A stretch of DNA of 64,000 nucleotides from NCBI RefSeq assembly GCF_030815975.1, contig NZ_JAUSXL010000002.1, positions 1,116,001-1,180,000 on the forward strand, given 5' to 3'. The notes under the pieces were generated by a model. That model ran no database searches, had not been told where the DNA came from, and saw only the letters and a list, made by a program, of their open reading frames with translations. Position numbers and translations under genes: made by a program. This document shows, piece by piece, positions 8,586 through 17,270 of this stretch; the first letter of the stretch is position 1, and every line of letters starts with the position of its first letter. This DNA comes from Variovorax paradoxus. GTDB taxonomy: Bacteria; Pseudomonadota; Gammaproteobacteria; Burkholderiales; Burkholderiaceae_C.

Positions 8586-10028
8586 ATGCCTTCAGCCGAT
8601 CTGCTCGACTTGAGCGCCACCGAACTCTCGCGCCGCATCGCCTCGCGCAGCGTGTCCTGCCATGAGCTGATGCAGGCTTCGCTGGCGCGCATCGAGGCGC
8701 TCAACCCGCGCTTCAATGCCATCGTTTCGCTGCGCGAGCCAGCGCAGCTGCTGGCCGAAGCGGGCGAGCGCGATGCCGAGCTGGCGCACGGCGAGCGGCG
8801 CGGCTGGATGCACGGCTTTCCGCTCGCGGTGAAGGACCTGAGCCACGCCGCCGGCCTGCCGACCTCGATGGGCTCGCCGCTGTCGCCGCGCTCGCCGGCG
8901 CGCACCGACAGCCTCCATGTCGCCCGAATGCGCGCGGCCGGCGCCATCGTGATCGGCAAGACCAACACGCCCGAATTCGGCCTGGGCTCGCACACCTACA
9001 ACACGGTGTTCGGCATCACGCGCAACGCCTATGCGCCCGAGCGCAGCGCCGGCGGCAGCAGCGGCGGCGCCGCTGTGGCGCTGGCCCTGGGCATGCTGCC
9101 GGTGGCCGACGGCAGCGACATGATGGGTTCGCTGCGCAACCCGGCCGCGTTCAACAACGTGATCGGCATGCGGCCTTCGCGCGGACGCGTGCCCGGCGAT
9201 CCGGAGCAGGAGCTCTTCTTCCAGCAACTGGGCACCGAAGGCCCGATGGCCCGCACAGTGGAAGACGCGGCGCGGCTGCTCGCGGTGCAGGCGGGCTTCG
9301 ACACGCGCGTGCCGCTGTCGTCGCCGCAGGCATTGCCTTCGCCCGATGCGCTGCAGCTCGACGGCGATGTGCAGGGCCTGCGCGTCGGCTGGCTCGGCAG
9401 CATCTGGCCGGATCTGCCGCTGGCGCCGGGTATTCGCGAATTGGGCGAACGCGCGCTGGGCACCTTCCGCGCCATCGGCTGCGAGGTCGAGCCCTGCACG
9501 CTCGACATGCCGCGCGAGCACAACTGGAGCGCCTGGCTGCGGCTGCGCCAATTGCTGGTGGGCGGCAAGCTCGGCGCCTACCTGAGCGACCCGAAGCTGT
9601 TCGCGCAGCTCAAGCCCGAAGCGCGGTGGGAAATCGAGCAGAGCCGGCATCTGGATGCGGCCTCGCTCTACCAGGCTTCGCTCTACCGATCGAACGTGTA
9701 CCGTGCGTTCCTCAGACTGTTCGAGCGCTTCGATTTCGTGCTGGCGCCGACCGCGCAGGTGTTCCCGTTCGATGCCGAACTGCACTGGCCCGCCGAAGTG
9801 GCCGGCGTGCCAAGCGACACCTACCACCGGTGGATGGAGATCGTGACGCCGTTCACGCTGGCGGGATTGCCGACGCTCAATGTGCGCGCGGGTTTCGGCG
9901 AAGGCGGCTTGCCGATGGGCCTGCAGCTGGCCGGGCCGATCCATGCGGACCTCGACGTGCTGCGGCTCGGGCATGCCTATGACCAGGCCTGCGGATGGGC
10001 CTCTCGTCGCCCCCCGGCCCTGGCTTGA
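8586..10028 (+). CDS. Amidase (amidase-signature family)
   Basis: A 480-residue serine hydrolase that cleaves an amide bond. The Ser-cisSer-Lys triad is visible: the lysine in FPLAVKDLS (near residue 84), the cis-serine in RSAGGSSGGAAV (near 159) and the nucleophile in DMMGSLRNPA (near 182). In most family members the last motif reads DTGGS, so the DMM variant may mark a subgroup. Length is normal for the family. The start ATG (MPSADLLDLSATEL) lies 60 bases from the divergent LysR start, so a shared promoter region is likely. The substrate is unknown; family members range from aryl amides to GatA-like transfer. The gene ends against a palindromic repeat. Confidence 0.92.
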   Translation: MPSADLLDLSATELSRRIASRSVSCHELMQASLARIEALNPRFNAIVSLREPAQLLAEAGERDAELAHGERRGWMHGFPLAVKDLSHAAGLPTSMGSPLSPRSPARTDSLHVARMRAAGAIVIGKTNTPEFGLGSHTYNTVFGITRNAYAPERSAGGSSGGAAVALALGMLPVADGSDMMGSLRNPAAFNNVIGMRPSRGRVPGDPEQELFFQQLGTEGPMARTVEDAARLLAVQAGFDTRVPLSSPQALPSPDALQLDGDVQGLRVGWLGSIWPDLPLAPGIRELGERALGTFRAIGCEVEPCTLDMPREHNWSAWLRLRQLLVGGKLGAYLSDPKLFAQLKPEARWEIEQSRHLDAASLYQASLYRSNVYRAFLRLFERFDFVLAPTAQVFPFDAELHWPAEVAGVPSDTYHRWMEIVTPFTLAGLPTLNVRAGFGEGGLPMGLQLAGPIHADLDVLRLGHAYDQACGWASRRPPALA

Positions 10029-10030
10029 CT

Positions 10031-10134
10031 TGCTCCCTCCCCTTCCGGGGGAGGGCTGGGGTGGGGGCATGCGGCGCATCCATTGGACGCCCTGCCCGCC
10101 CCCATCCCGGCCTTCCCCCAGCGGGGGAAGGAGC
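10031..10134. repeat. Inverted pair of GC-hairpin repeats (CTCCC family)
   Basis: Two units face each other between convergent genes. The left unit (10031-10068) is a hairpin around CTCCCTCCCCTTCCGGGGGA followed by GGCTGGGGTGGGGGC. The right unit (about 10099-10134) is its inverse, GCCCCCATCCCGGCC followed by TTCCCCCAGCGGGGGAAGG. The pairing resembles a bacterial interspersed mosaic element. The hairpins may also serve as terminators for the amidase and dehydrogenase genes. Related units occur at 11874, 20428, 20782 and 47781. Confidence 0.8.
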
Positions 10135-10140
10135 AACACA

Positions 10141-11079
10141 TCAGATGGGCGAGATAACGCCGCGCCCCGCAAAGTGGCCCTCGGCATTCGCGAGAAAGCG
10201 GTCCACCGAAGCCTGCGTGGCCTCGGGCGACCAGCCCGCCATGTGCGGCGTCAGCAGCACGTTGTCGAGGCCGACCAGCGGTTCGGGACGATTCGGCTCG
10301 CTTTCGTACACGTCGAGCCCCGCGCCCGCGATGCGGTTCCCGCGCAGCGCAGCAGCGAGCGCCTCGGTATCGACCACGCTGCCGCGCCCGATGCTGACCA
10401 GATAGCCCTGCGGCCCGAGCGCATCGAGCACCTCGGCATTCACGAGGTGCCGCGTGGCCGGTCCGCCCGGCGCGGCCAGCACCAGGAAATCGGCCCAGGC
10501 GGCGAGCGACTTCAGGTCGCCGAAGTAGCGGTGCGCCGCGCCTTCGCGCGGCTTGCGGTTGTGATAGCCGATCTCCATGTCGAACGCGGCCGCGCGCTTG
10601 GCGATCTTCTGGCCAATGGTGCCGAGCCCCAGGATGCCGAGCTTCTTGCCCGAGACGTTGGCCGGCTGCGGAATGGCTTCGCGCCACACGCCCTCGCGGC
10701 ACAGCCGGTCGAGCTTGCGAAGCTCGCGCACGATGCCGATCAGGAGGCCGAAGGCATGGTCGGCCACGCAGTCGTCGTTGGTGCCCGCGCCATTGGCCGT
10801 GGCGATGCCGCGGGCGCGCGTCACTTCGAGCGGCACGCCTTCGTAGCCCGCGCCCATGCAGCAGATCAGTTCGACGGCCGGCATGGCCGCGATTTCTTCG
10901 GGCGTGATGCCGATCACGCCGATGGTCAGCACCGCGCGAAATTTCTTGCCATGTTCGGCAATCGCGGCGGCGCGCGCGGCGGGGTCGAAGGCATAGGTCA
11001 CGTCGTAGACCTCGGCAATCTGGGCCTGGTGGGCGCTCGAGAGGCTGTTGAGCACCAGCAGGGGAATCTTGGTCGGCAC
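10141..11079 (-). CDS. D-isomer-specific 2-hydroxyacid dehydrogenase (NAD(P))
   Basis: A 312-residue oxidoreductase interconverting a 2-oxoacid and a 2-hydroxyacid, of the glyoxylate/hydroxypyruvate reductase-like branch. The Rossmann motif GLGTIG is at about 151-156. Catalytic positions are the arginine in SIGRGS (about 232), the acidic residue in DVYESEP (about 257-262) and the histidine in TPHMAGWS (about 279). I start it at a GTG codon because AGGAG lies 7 bases upstream of it; no ATG nearby has such a site. The gene is convergent with the amidase across a repeat pair and lies 41 bases downstream of the start of an adjacent exporter's 3' end. The physiological substrate is not evident. 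Confidence 0.9.
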   Translation of the reverse strand: MPTKIPLLVLNSLSSAHQAQIAEVYDVTYAFDPAARAAAIAEHGKKFRAVLTIGVIGITPEEIAAMPAVELICCMGAGYEGVPLEVTRARGIATANGAGTNDDCVADHAFGLLIGIVRELRKLDRLCREGVWREAIPQPANVSGKKLGILGLGTIGQKIAKRAAAFDMEIGYHNRKPREGAAHRYFGDLKSLAAWADFLVLAAPGGPATRHLVNAEVLDALGPQGYLVSIGRGSVVDTEALAAALRGNRIAGAGLDVYESEPNRPEPLVGLDNVLLTPHMAGWSPEATQASVDRFLANAEGHFAGRGVISPI

Positions 11080-11120
11080 GTCTGAACTCCTGGATCGATT
11101 TGAAAAAATGAATGATCGGG

Positions 11121-12998
11121 CTACATCAGCGGTGTGGCTTCGCTTTTCTGCAAAGCCCACATCTGCGCATAGCGGCTCTGCTTCGCAAGCAGCTCGGCAT
11201 GGGTGCCGCGCTCGACGATCACGCCCGCTTCGAGCACCAGGATCTCGTGCGCATCGACCACGGTCGACAGGCGGTGGGCGATGACCAGCGTGGTCTTGTC
11301 CTGCGCGGCGCTCCTGAGTTCCGATTGAATGGCGCGTTCGTTGGCCGAATCGAGCGCCGAGGTGGCCTCGTCGAAGATCACGATCGGCGGGTTCTTGAGC
11401 AGCGTGCGCGCAATGGCCACGCGCTGCTTCTCCCCGCCCGAGAGCTTGAGGCCGCGCTCGCCCACGGTGGTTTCATAGCCCCTGGGCGTGGCCGAGATGA
11501 AGTCGTGGATGCGCGCCGCGCGGGCCGCGCCTTCCACCTCTTCGCGCGTGGCACCGGGGCGGCCGTAGGCGATGTTGTATTCGACCGTGTCGTTGAACAG
11601 CACCGTGTCCTGCGGCACGATGCCGATCGCGCGCCGCACGCTCGACTGCTGCACCTCGCGGATGTCCTGGCCGCCGATGGTGATGCGGCCCTGCTGAACA
11701 TCGTAGAAGCGGTACAGCAGCCGCGCGAGCGTCGACTTGCCCGAGCCCGAGGGGCCGACCACGGCCACCGTCTTGCCGGCGGGAATCTCGAAGCTCACGT
11801 GCTTGAGGATGGGGCGGTCGGGCTCGTAGGCGAAGCTGACGTCCTCGAAGCGGATGGTGGAGTCGACGCCGCTGCCCTCACCCCCGCCCTCTCCCGGGGG
11901 GAGAGGGAGCAAAGACAAGGGCTGCGCGCCGGGCGCATCGCGCACTTCGCGCTCCTTTTCCATCAGCACGAACATCTTGTCGAGGTCGGTCAGGCTCTGC
12001 TTGATCTCGCGGTAGATCACGCCCAGGAAGTTGAGCGGAATGTAGAGCTGGATCATGAAGGCGTTGACCATCACCAGGTCGCCCAGCGTCATGCGCCCTT
12101 CGACCACGCCCGAGGTGGCGCGCCACAGCATCAGCACCAGGCTCACGGCAATCAGCAGCTGCTGCCCGGTGTTGAGCATGCTCAGCGTGCGCTGGCTCTT
12201 GATGGCCGCCTTGCGGTAGCGGTCCAGGCTGGCGTCGTAGCGCTTCGCCTCGAACTCCTCGTTGTTGAAGTACTTGACGGTTTCGTAGTTCAGCAGCGAA
12301 TCGACGGCGCGGCTCTGGGCCATCGAGTCGAGCTCGTTCATGGTCTTGCGGAACTGCGTGCGCCACTCGGTCACCGTGACCGTGAAGGTGATGTAGAGCA
12401 CCAGCGCCACGCCCGTGATCCAGACGAACAGCGAATCGAACTTCACGCCCAGGATGGTGAGCACCAGCGCCAGTTCGATGATGGTCGGCACGATGCTGTA
12501 GAGCGACATCGAAATGAGCGAATGCACGCCGCGCGTGCCGCGCTCGATGTCGCGCGTCATGCCGCCGGTCTGGCGCTCCAGGTGGAAGCGCAGGCTCAGC
12601 GAATGCAGATGGCCGAACACCTCCAGCGCGATCTGCCGCGCCGTGCCCTCGGTGGCCTTGGCGAAGATCAGCTCGCGCAGCTCGCCGAAGAGCGCGGTCG
12701 AAAAGCGCAGCAGCCCGTAGGCCAGCAAAAGTCCGATCGGCACGATCAGCAGCGCCTGCGCCATGTCCGGCTTGGGCGTCATGGTGTCGATCAGGTTCTT
12801 GAGCAGCACCGGCACGCCCACGTTGGCCACCTTGGCGCCCACCATGAAGCCGAGCGCGGCGATCACCCGCCACTTGTACTGCCAGAGGTAGGGGAAAAGG
12901 CGGCGCAGCGTCGCCCAATCGGAACGGTCGCTGCGCGCCGGCGCATGGCCGGTGGCGGTGTGGGAGGGAGGAGGTAGGGCTTCGCCGCTGCGGCGCAT
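11121..12998 (-). CDS. ABC exporter, Atm1/ABCB7 type, fused membrane and ATPase domains
   Basis: A roughly 625-residue half-transporter with six membrane segments (about 30-340) and a C-terminal ATPase. The membrane part carries the Atm1 hallmark LLNYETVKYFNNEEFE (near 235-250). The ATPase has Walker [10 protein letters not shown], signature LSGGEKQRVAIAR and Walker B VIFDEATSAL. Atm1 relatives export glutathione-linked or Fe-S-related compounds and protect against heavy metals. The linker between the two domains contains a short Pro/Gly-rich stretch, PLPPGEGGGEGSG, encoded by a palindromic repeat. The start (MRRSGEALPP) has no clear ribosome site. It is divergent from a thioesterase gene 41 bases away. 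Confidence 0.92.
   Translation of the reverse strand: MRRSGEALPPPSHTATGHAPARSDRSDWATLRRLFPYLWQYKWRVIAALGFMVGAKVANVGVPVLLKNLIDTMTPKPDMAQALLIVPIGLLLAYGLLRFSTALFGELRELIFAKATEGTARQIALEVFGHLHSLSLRFHLERQTGGMTRDIERGTRGVHSLISMSLYSIVPTIIELALVLTILGVKFDSLFVWITGVALVLYITFTVTVTEWRTQFRKTMNELDSMAQSRAVDSLLNYETVKYFNNEEFEAKRYDASLDRYRKAAIKSQRTLSMLNTGQQLLIAVSLVLMLWRATSGVVEGRMTLGDLVMVNAFMIQLYIPLNFLGVIYREIKQSLTDLDKMFVLMEKEREVRDAPGAQPLSLLPLPPGEGGGEGSGVDSTIRFEDVSFAYEPDRPILKHVSFEIPAGKTVAVVGPSGSGKSTLARLLYRFYDVQQGRITIGGQDIREVQQSSVRRAIGIVPQDTVLFNDTVEYNIAYGRPGATREEVEGAARAARIHDFISATPRGYETTVGERGLKLSGGEKQRVAIARTLLKNPPIVIFDEATSALDSANERAIQSELRSAAQDKTTLVIAHRLSTVVDAHEILVLEAGVIVERGTHAELLAKQSRYAQMWALQKSEATPLM
11874..11910. repeat. 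CTCCC-family repeat inserted in frame in the ABC exporter gene
   Basis: Within the coding region the DNA reads GCCCTCACCCCCGCCCTCTC followed by CCGGGGGGAGAGGG, matching the hairpin repeats at 10031, 20428 and 20782. It adds about 13-15 codons to the domain linker and keeps the frame open. Confidence 0.85.
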
Positions 12999-13039
12999 GA
13001 GGGACAATCGTGGTTGCTTGTTTGTTCCAGATTGTGCCC

Positions 13040-13468
13040 ATGTCCGATATTTCCAGCACCGCTGCCGCCGCAACCCTCAAGAGCCTGCCCACCGACATGG
13101 AGCTGGTGCTCAAGGTCATTCCAATGCCGGCCGACGTCAATGCCAACGGCGACATCTTCGGCGGCTGGGTCATGGCGCAGTGCGACCTGGCCGGCTCGGT
13201 CATTCCGGCACGCTACGCCAAGGGGCGCATGGCCACCGTCGCGGTGAATGAATTCATCTTCAAGCAGCCGGTGCGGCTGGGCGACATCCTGTCCTTCTAT
13301 TCGAAGCTGGTGCGCATCGGGCGCACCTCGATCACCGTCACGGTCGAGGTCTTCGCCGAGCGCTTCAAGGCGCAGGGCGAATACGTCAAGGTCACCCAAG
13401 CCACCTTCACCTACGTGGCCATCGACGACAACGGCCGGCCCCGGCCGATCGAGCAGCAGCAGCCCTGA
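13040..13468 (+). CDS. Acyl-CoA thioesterase, YciA-like hotdog fold
   Basis: A 142-residue single-hotdog thioesterase that hydrolyses acyl-CoA to free acid and CoA. The family motif NANGDIFGGWVMAQCDLAGS (residues about 37-56) contains the catalytic aspartate and the helix-capping glycines of the YciA/BACH group. VNEFIFKQPVRLGDIL follows and forms the dimer-side strand. Length is normal. The start MSDISSTAAAA is the most upstream ATG that keeps the family's N-terminus; an earlier in-frame ATG would add 10 residues. It is divergent from the Atm1-type exporter and convergent, with a 6-base gap, with the receptor gene downstream. Broad acyl specificity is typical. Confidence 0.9.
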   Translation: MSDISSTAAAATLKSLPTDMELVLKVIPMPADVNANGDIFGGWVMAQCDLAGSVIPARYAKGRMATVAVNEFIFKQPVRLGDILSFYSKLVRIGRTSITVTVEVFAERFKAQGEYVKVTQATFTYVAIDDNGRPRPIEQQQP

Positions 13469-13474
13469 GCGCGC

Positions 13475-14698
13475 TCACAGCGCCGGATCGCGCACCCGCT
13501 CGAAGCGTTCGAACTCGCGGTTGATCCAGCGCCCGTCGAGCCTTTCGGTGCGGCGGATGTAGACGGCCTGCACGATGTCCCGGGTGTGGGCGTCGATCTC
13601 GATCGGGCCGCGCGGGCTCTCGAGCTGGAGGCCCCGGAAAGCATCCACCAGCTGCTCCGCGCCCGCGCCGCCGCGCATGGCCGGCGAACTCATCGCAGCG
13701 TCGGCGGCCGCGAGCGCATCGTGCGCCGCCACCGCGAAATAGCCCGGCCGCAGATGGCTGCCGTACTCGGTCTCGAAGACGCCGGTGAAGCGGCGATTGG
13801 CCGCCGACTCATGGGCGAACGAATAGTGGTGGCTGGTCACCAGGCCATCGGCCAGCTCGCCGATGCCTTCGAGGTAGTGGTCGTCGGTGGCGTCGCCGGT
13901 CGCGAGCAGGCGGATGCCGGTGTCGGCCATGCCGCGGTCGCGCCAGAACTTGAGGAAGGTCGCCGGCATCTGGCCCGAAGGCAGGAAGAAGAACACCGCC
14001 TGCGGCCTGAGTTCGCGCAGCCGCAGCATGTAGGCTGAATAGTCGAACGTGCTGAGCGGCACGCGCAGCATCGCGCCGACGCGCCCACCGCCGGCGGTGA
14101 TGGCCGAGACGAAGGCGCTTTCGGCATCGACCCCCGAGGCGTAGTCGGCCACCACGGTGCAGACATCGCGCAGCCCCTGCTGGAGCGCCCAGCGCGCCAG
14201 CGGCATCGCGACCTGCGCAATGGTGAAGGACACCCGCACCGCGAACGGGCAGCGCGCCGTGATGCCCGAGGAAGCCGCGTTCATCACCAGGAGGGGCACC
14301 TTGGCCTGCGTGGCCACGGCGCCGACCGCATAGGCGTTGGAACTGAAGTCCAGCCCCGCCAGCAGGTCGACGCGCTCGCTCTCCACCAGGTCCTGCGCAT
14401 GGCGGCGCGCCTGCTCGGGCGCGCTGCCGGGCACATCGCGGCGCAGCAGTTCGACCGGGCGCCCCGCGATGCGCTGGTTGTGGGCGGCGAGCCAGACCGA
14501 CATGCCGGCATCGAACTGGCGCCCGCCGGCGGCATAGGGGCCGGACCAGGAACCGATGAGGCCGATGCGCAGCGGCCGCACGCGGGCAAAAGCCAGCGAA
14601 GGCGCGGCCAGGGTGCCCGCGAGCAGGCCGAAAGTACGCCTGCGCGCCGCGTCGATTGCTACTTTTTCAGTAGCACCGATCTTGCGCCGGCCGGGCAT
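13475..14698 (-). CDS. Solitary branched-chain-type ABC substrate-binding protein
   Basis: A 407-residue type I periplasmic binding protein (Peripla_BP_6/LivJ fold). The N-terminus carries an RRRTFGLLAG stretch resembling a twin-arginine or long signal peptide. The mature part starts LRIGLIGSWSGPYAAGG, the first beta strand and ligand loop of the fold, and DLLAGLDFSSNAYA and FDYSAYMLRLRELRPQAVF follow. No Liv membrane or ATPase genes adjoin, so it works with a transporter elsewhere or acts as a sensor partner. An alternative start lies 17 codons upstream. The gene is convergent with the thioesterase and upstream has only 78 bases before the enoyl-CoA hydratase gene. The ligand is unknown. Confidence 0.85.
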   Translation of the reverse strand: MPGRRKIGATEKVAIDAARRRTFGLLAGTLAAPSLAFARVRPLRIGLIGSWSGPYAAGGRQFDAGMSVWLAAHNQRIAGRPVELLRRDVPGSAPEQARRHAQDLVESERVDLLAGLDFSSNAYAVGAVATQAKVPLLVMNAASSGITARCPFAVRVSFTIAQVAMPLARWALQQGLRDVCTVVADYASGVDAESAFVSAITAGGGRVGAMLRVPLSTFDYSAYMLRLRELRPQAVFFFLPSGQMPATFLKFWRDRGMADTGIRLLATGDATDDHYLEGIGELADGLVTSHHYSFAHESAANRRFTGVFETEYGSHLRPGYFAVAAHDALAAADAAMSSPAMRGGAGAEQLVDAFRGLQLESPRGPIEIDAHTRDIVQAVYIRRTERLDGRWINREFERFERVRDPAL

Positions 14699-14776
14699 TG
14701 CCGTCGATCTTGTCTCTAAAAGTTGCACGGCAGCAGTGTACGCATGCACCGTCTGCGGGCAAGCGTGAAACGCGCC

Positions 14777-15541
14777 TCAGACCTTCGAGAAATCGGGCTT
14801 GCGTTTCTCCATGAAGGCGCCGAAAGCCTCGCGCGCCGCGGGTTCGCGCAGCATGCGGCCGAAGCTCGCGCCTTCTTCGTCCATGCGCTCGAGCACGGCC
14901 GGCATCTGCGCCTTCTTCAGCAGCCGCTTGGTCTCGACCAGCGCGCTCAACGGCTTGGCCGCGAGCTTGCGGGCCTGCACCTGCGCGATGGCATTGGCTT
15001 CGGTGGGCGGCACGATGCGGTTGACCAGCCCCACTTCGAGCGCGGCCTCGGCCATGAAGGGCTCGCCCAGCAACAGCGCCTCGGCCGCGCGGTGGTAGCC
15101 CAGCATCTGCGGCACCAGCAGGCTCGACGCCGCTTCGGGGCACAGGCCCAGGTTCACGAAAGGCATCGAGAACGCCGCGTTGTCGCCCGCGTAGACCAGG
15201 TCGCAATGGAACAGCATCGTGGTGCCGATGCCCACGGCCGGGCCGCACACCGACGCGACGACAGGCTTCGGAAAGGCCGCGATGCCGCGCAGGAAGCGAA
15301 ACACCGGCGAGTCCTTGCCGGCCGGCGGCGCGTTGAGGAAGTCGCCGATGTCGTTGCCGGCGCTGAAGATGGTGGGGTCGCCCTGGATCAGCACGCAGCG
15401 CACGGCCGCATCGCCCTCGGCCGCAGCCAGTGCATCGGCGAGCTCGCCGTACATGCTGCTGGTGATGGAGTTCTTCTTGTCGACGCGGTTGAAGGTGAGG
15501 GTCATCACACCGGCTTCGGTGTGGACGAGGATGTCGCTCAT
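14777..15541 (-). CDS. Enoyl-CoA hydratase/isomerase family protein
   Basis: A 254-residue crotonase-fold enzyme acting on acyl-CoA. The two oxyanion-hole strands are FSAGNDIGDFL (near 60-70) and GPAVGIGTTMLFHCDLVYA (near 100-118). The usual PGAGG segment is replaced by LCPEAASSLLVPQMLG (near 133), which retains a glutamate; this pattern is common in isomerase-type or PaaG-like members. A family-typical C-terminal helix (ALVETKRLL) follows. It is transcribed together with the DsbA-like isomerase 54 bases upstream and may belong to the nearby acyl-CoA gene group. The precise reaction (hydratase versus isomerase) is open. Confidence 0.9.
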   Translation of the reverse strand: MSDILVHTEAGVMTLTFNRVDKKNSITSSMYGELADALAAAEGDAAVRCVLIQGDPTIFSAGNDIGDFLNAPPAGKDSPVFRFLRGIAAFPKPVVASVCGPAVGIGTTMLFHCDLVYAGDNAAFSMPFVNLGLCPEAASSLLVPQMLGYHRAAEALLLGEPFMAEAALEVGLVNRIVPPTEANAIAQVQARKLAAKPLSALVETKRLLKKAQMPAVLERMDEEGASFGRMLREPAAREAFGAFMEKRKPDFSKV

Positions 15542-15595
15542 GGGAATGGTCCTTGGATGAAAACGGTTTATCTGCTTGTTTGGATGGCGGCGCGA

Positions 15596-16189
15596 TCAGG
15601 CGTCGAGGGCTTCGCGTACGAAATCCAGGCGGTCCTGGCCCCAGAACATCTGGTCGCCGACGAACATGGTGGGCGCGCCGAACACGCCGCGCGCCACCGC
15701 TTCCTGCGTGACGGCCTTCAGGCGGTCCTTCACGTCCTGCGTGCCGGCCAGCGCGAGCAGGGCGGCCGCATCGAAGCCCGCATTCTGCAAGACGCCGGCC
15801 ACGGTGGCGGGGTCGTTCATGTTCTTCGGCTCGACCCACATCGCATGGAAGACGGCATCGACATACGCGCCGAAGCGCGCCGGCTCCTTCATCTGGAGGC
15901 CGGTGGCGCCGCGCATCAGCAGCAGCGTGTTGATGGGGAAGTGCGGGTTGTGCACGAAGGGCACGCCGTAGCGCCTGGCGAAGCGCTGCAGGTCGATGGT
16001 CATGTACGGCGCCTTGGGCACCACCTCGGCCGGCGAACGGTTGCCGGTGGCCTGGAACACGCCGCCCAGCAGCATGGGCTTCCACATCAACTCTGCGCCG
16101 GTGTCGGCGCACACGTGCGGCAGCTGTGTGGCGGCCAGGTAGGCGGCGGGGCTGCCGAAGTCGAAATAGAAGTCGACTGTCTTTGTCAT
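15596..16189 (-). CDS. 2-hydroxychromene-2-carboxylate isomerase-like, DsbA/GST-kappa family
   Basis: A 197-residue thioredoxin-fold protein. The N-terminus has YFDFGSPAAYLA with the family's active-site serine at residue 13 in place of the DsbA cysteine pair. The KPMLLGGVFQATGN and NPHFPINTLLLMRGA segments match HCCA isomerases, glutathione-dependent enzymes of aromatic catabolism, and GVFGAPTMFVGDQMFWGQDR is the cis-proline region. No other aromatic-degradation genes are adjacent; the neighbours are an enoyl-CoA hydratase and, beyond a repeat, an SDR. It may act on another cis/trans substrate. A GGAGACC site precedes the ATG. Confidence 0.88.
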   Translation of the reverse strand: MTKTVDFYFDFGSPAAYLAATQLPHVCADTGAELMWKPMLLGGVFQATGNRSPAEVVPKAPYMTIDLQRFARRYGVPFVHNPHFPINTLLLMRGATGLQMKEPARFGAYVDAVFHAMWVEPKNMNDPATVAGVLQNAGFDAAALLALAGTQDVKDRLKAVTQEAVARGVFGAPTMFVGDQMFWGQDRLDFVREALDA

Positions 16190-16250
16190 TGGGGTCTCCT
16201 TAGGGGGTGCTCTTGATCTTGGCGCTGTTGTTCAGGGCGCTGTTGTTCAG

Positions 16251-16505
16251 GGCGCGTGCACAGGACACCGGGTACTCCCCTCCGCGAATGTCCTCCGGCC
16301 TGCGGCCTCCCCCTTGATTTCGCTGCGGGGAGCATCCGATGCCCTGTGCACCTGGGCACGCCGCTGGTGCACCGCTGATCAACGACCGCTGCGCATAACG
16401 ATCACGTCGATGGGGTGCCTTGCGCAGCGAAATAAAGGGGGAGGCCGCAGGCCGGAGGACATTCGCGGAGCAAGGTACCCCGTCGGCGGGAGCGCGCCCT
16501 GAACA
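16251..16505. repeat. Paired long-palindrome intergenic repeat, copy 2 (inverted)
   Basis: The 329-base gap between the DsbA-like gene and the SDR gene holds only this element. It is the reverse complement of the arrangement at 36-280. The palindrome with GTGCACAGGACACCGGGTAC comes first (about 16251-16352) and the one with GGTACCCCGTCGGCGGGAGC second (about 16401-16500), separated by about 45 less conserved bases. The short sequence CGCTGTTGTTCAGGG just outside is itself duplicated. The two copies enclose 16 kb in opposite orientation. Confidence 0.85.
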
Positions 16506-16518
16506 GCCGGACGTCATC

Positions 16519-17268
16519 TCAGAACTTCTCCGACCAAGGCCGCAGATCGAGTTCGTGCGTCCAAGCGTCGCGCGGCTGCGAGTGCAGCATCCAGTAGCTG
16601 TCGGCGATGTGCTCGGGGTTCAGGATGCCGTCGCTGTCCTTCAGCGCATAGCGCTCGGGGAAATTGCTGCGGATGAACTCGGTGTCGATGGCGCCGTCGA
16701 CCACCACATGCGCGACGTGAATGCCCTGCGGCCCGAGCTCTCGTGCCATCGATTGGGCCAACGCCCGCAGCGCCATCTTCGCGCCCGAGAAGGCGCCGAA
16801 GTTCGCCGCGCCGCGCAGCGACGCCGTGGCGCCCGTGAAGATGATCGTGCCGCGATGCCCGCCCTTCGGCATCTCGCGCGCCACCATTCGCTTGGCCACT
16901 TCGCGCCCATTGAGAAAGCCCGAGAAGCAGGCCATCTCCCACACCTTGAAATACTTGCGCGCCGTCTCGTTCAGGATGCTCTCGGGCACGTTGGCGCCGA
17001 TGTTGAACACCATCACCTCGATCGGCCCGATGGTCGATTCGATCTGCTCGACGAGCGCCACCACTTCCTCTTCCTTGCGCGCGTCGCAGCCGAAGGCGTG
17101 GGCGCGCCCGCCGTCGGCCTCGATCTGCGCGACCAGCGGCTGCAGCTTGTCGAGGCTGCGCCGCGTGACGCAGGTGGCAAAGCCTTCGCGTGCGAAGCGG
17201 CGGGCAATGGCGCCGCCGGTGGCGTCGCCGGCACCGACGATGAGTGCGGTTTTTTGCATGGAAGTCAT
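16519..17268 (-). CDS. Atypical short-chain dehydrogenase/reductase (catalytic Tyr replaced by Phe)
   Basis: A 249-residue SDR-fold protein. The nucleotide-binding segment reads VGAGDATGGAIA (residues 11-22), a variant of TGxxxGxG, and the usual NNAG box is NIGAN (89-93). Where the YxxxK catalytic motif is expected the protein has FSGAK (160-164), so the catalytic tyrosine is a phenylalanine. The lysine is kept. Ordinary SDR chemistry is therefore doubtful; a changed mechanism or a non-enzymatic role is possible. It begins 2 bases after the stop of the thioesterase-like gene upstream on the same strand, suggesting one operon with it. Confidence 0.87.
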   Translation of the reverse strand: MTSMQKTALIVGAGDATGGAIARRFAREGFATCVTRRSLDKLQPLVAQIEADGGRAHAFGCDARKEEEVVALVEQIESTIGPIEVMVFNIGANVPESILNETARKYFKVWEMACFSGFLNGREVAKRMVAREMPKGGHRGTIIFTGATASLRGAANFGAFSGAKMALRALAQSMARELGPQGIHVAHVVVDGAIDTEFIRSNFPERYALKDSDGILNPEHIADSYWMLHSQPRDAWTHELDLRPWSEKF

Positions 17269-17270
17269 CG

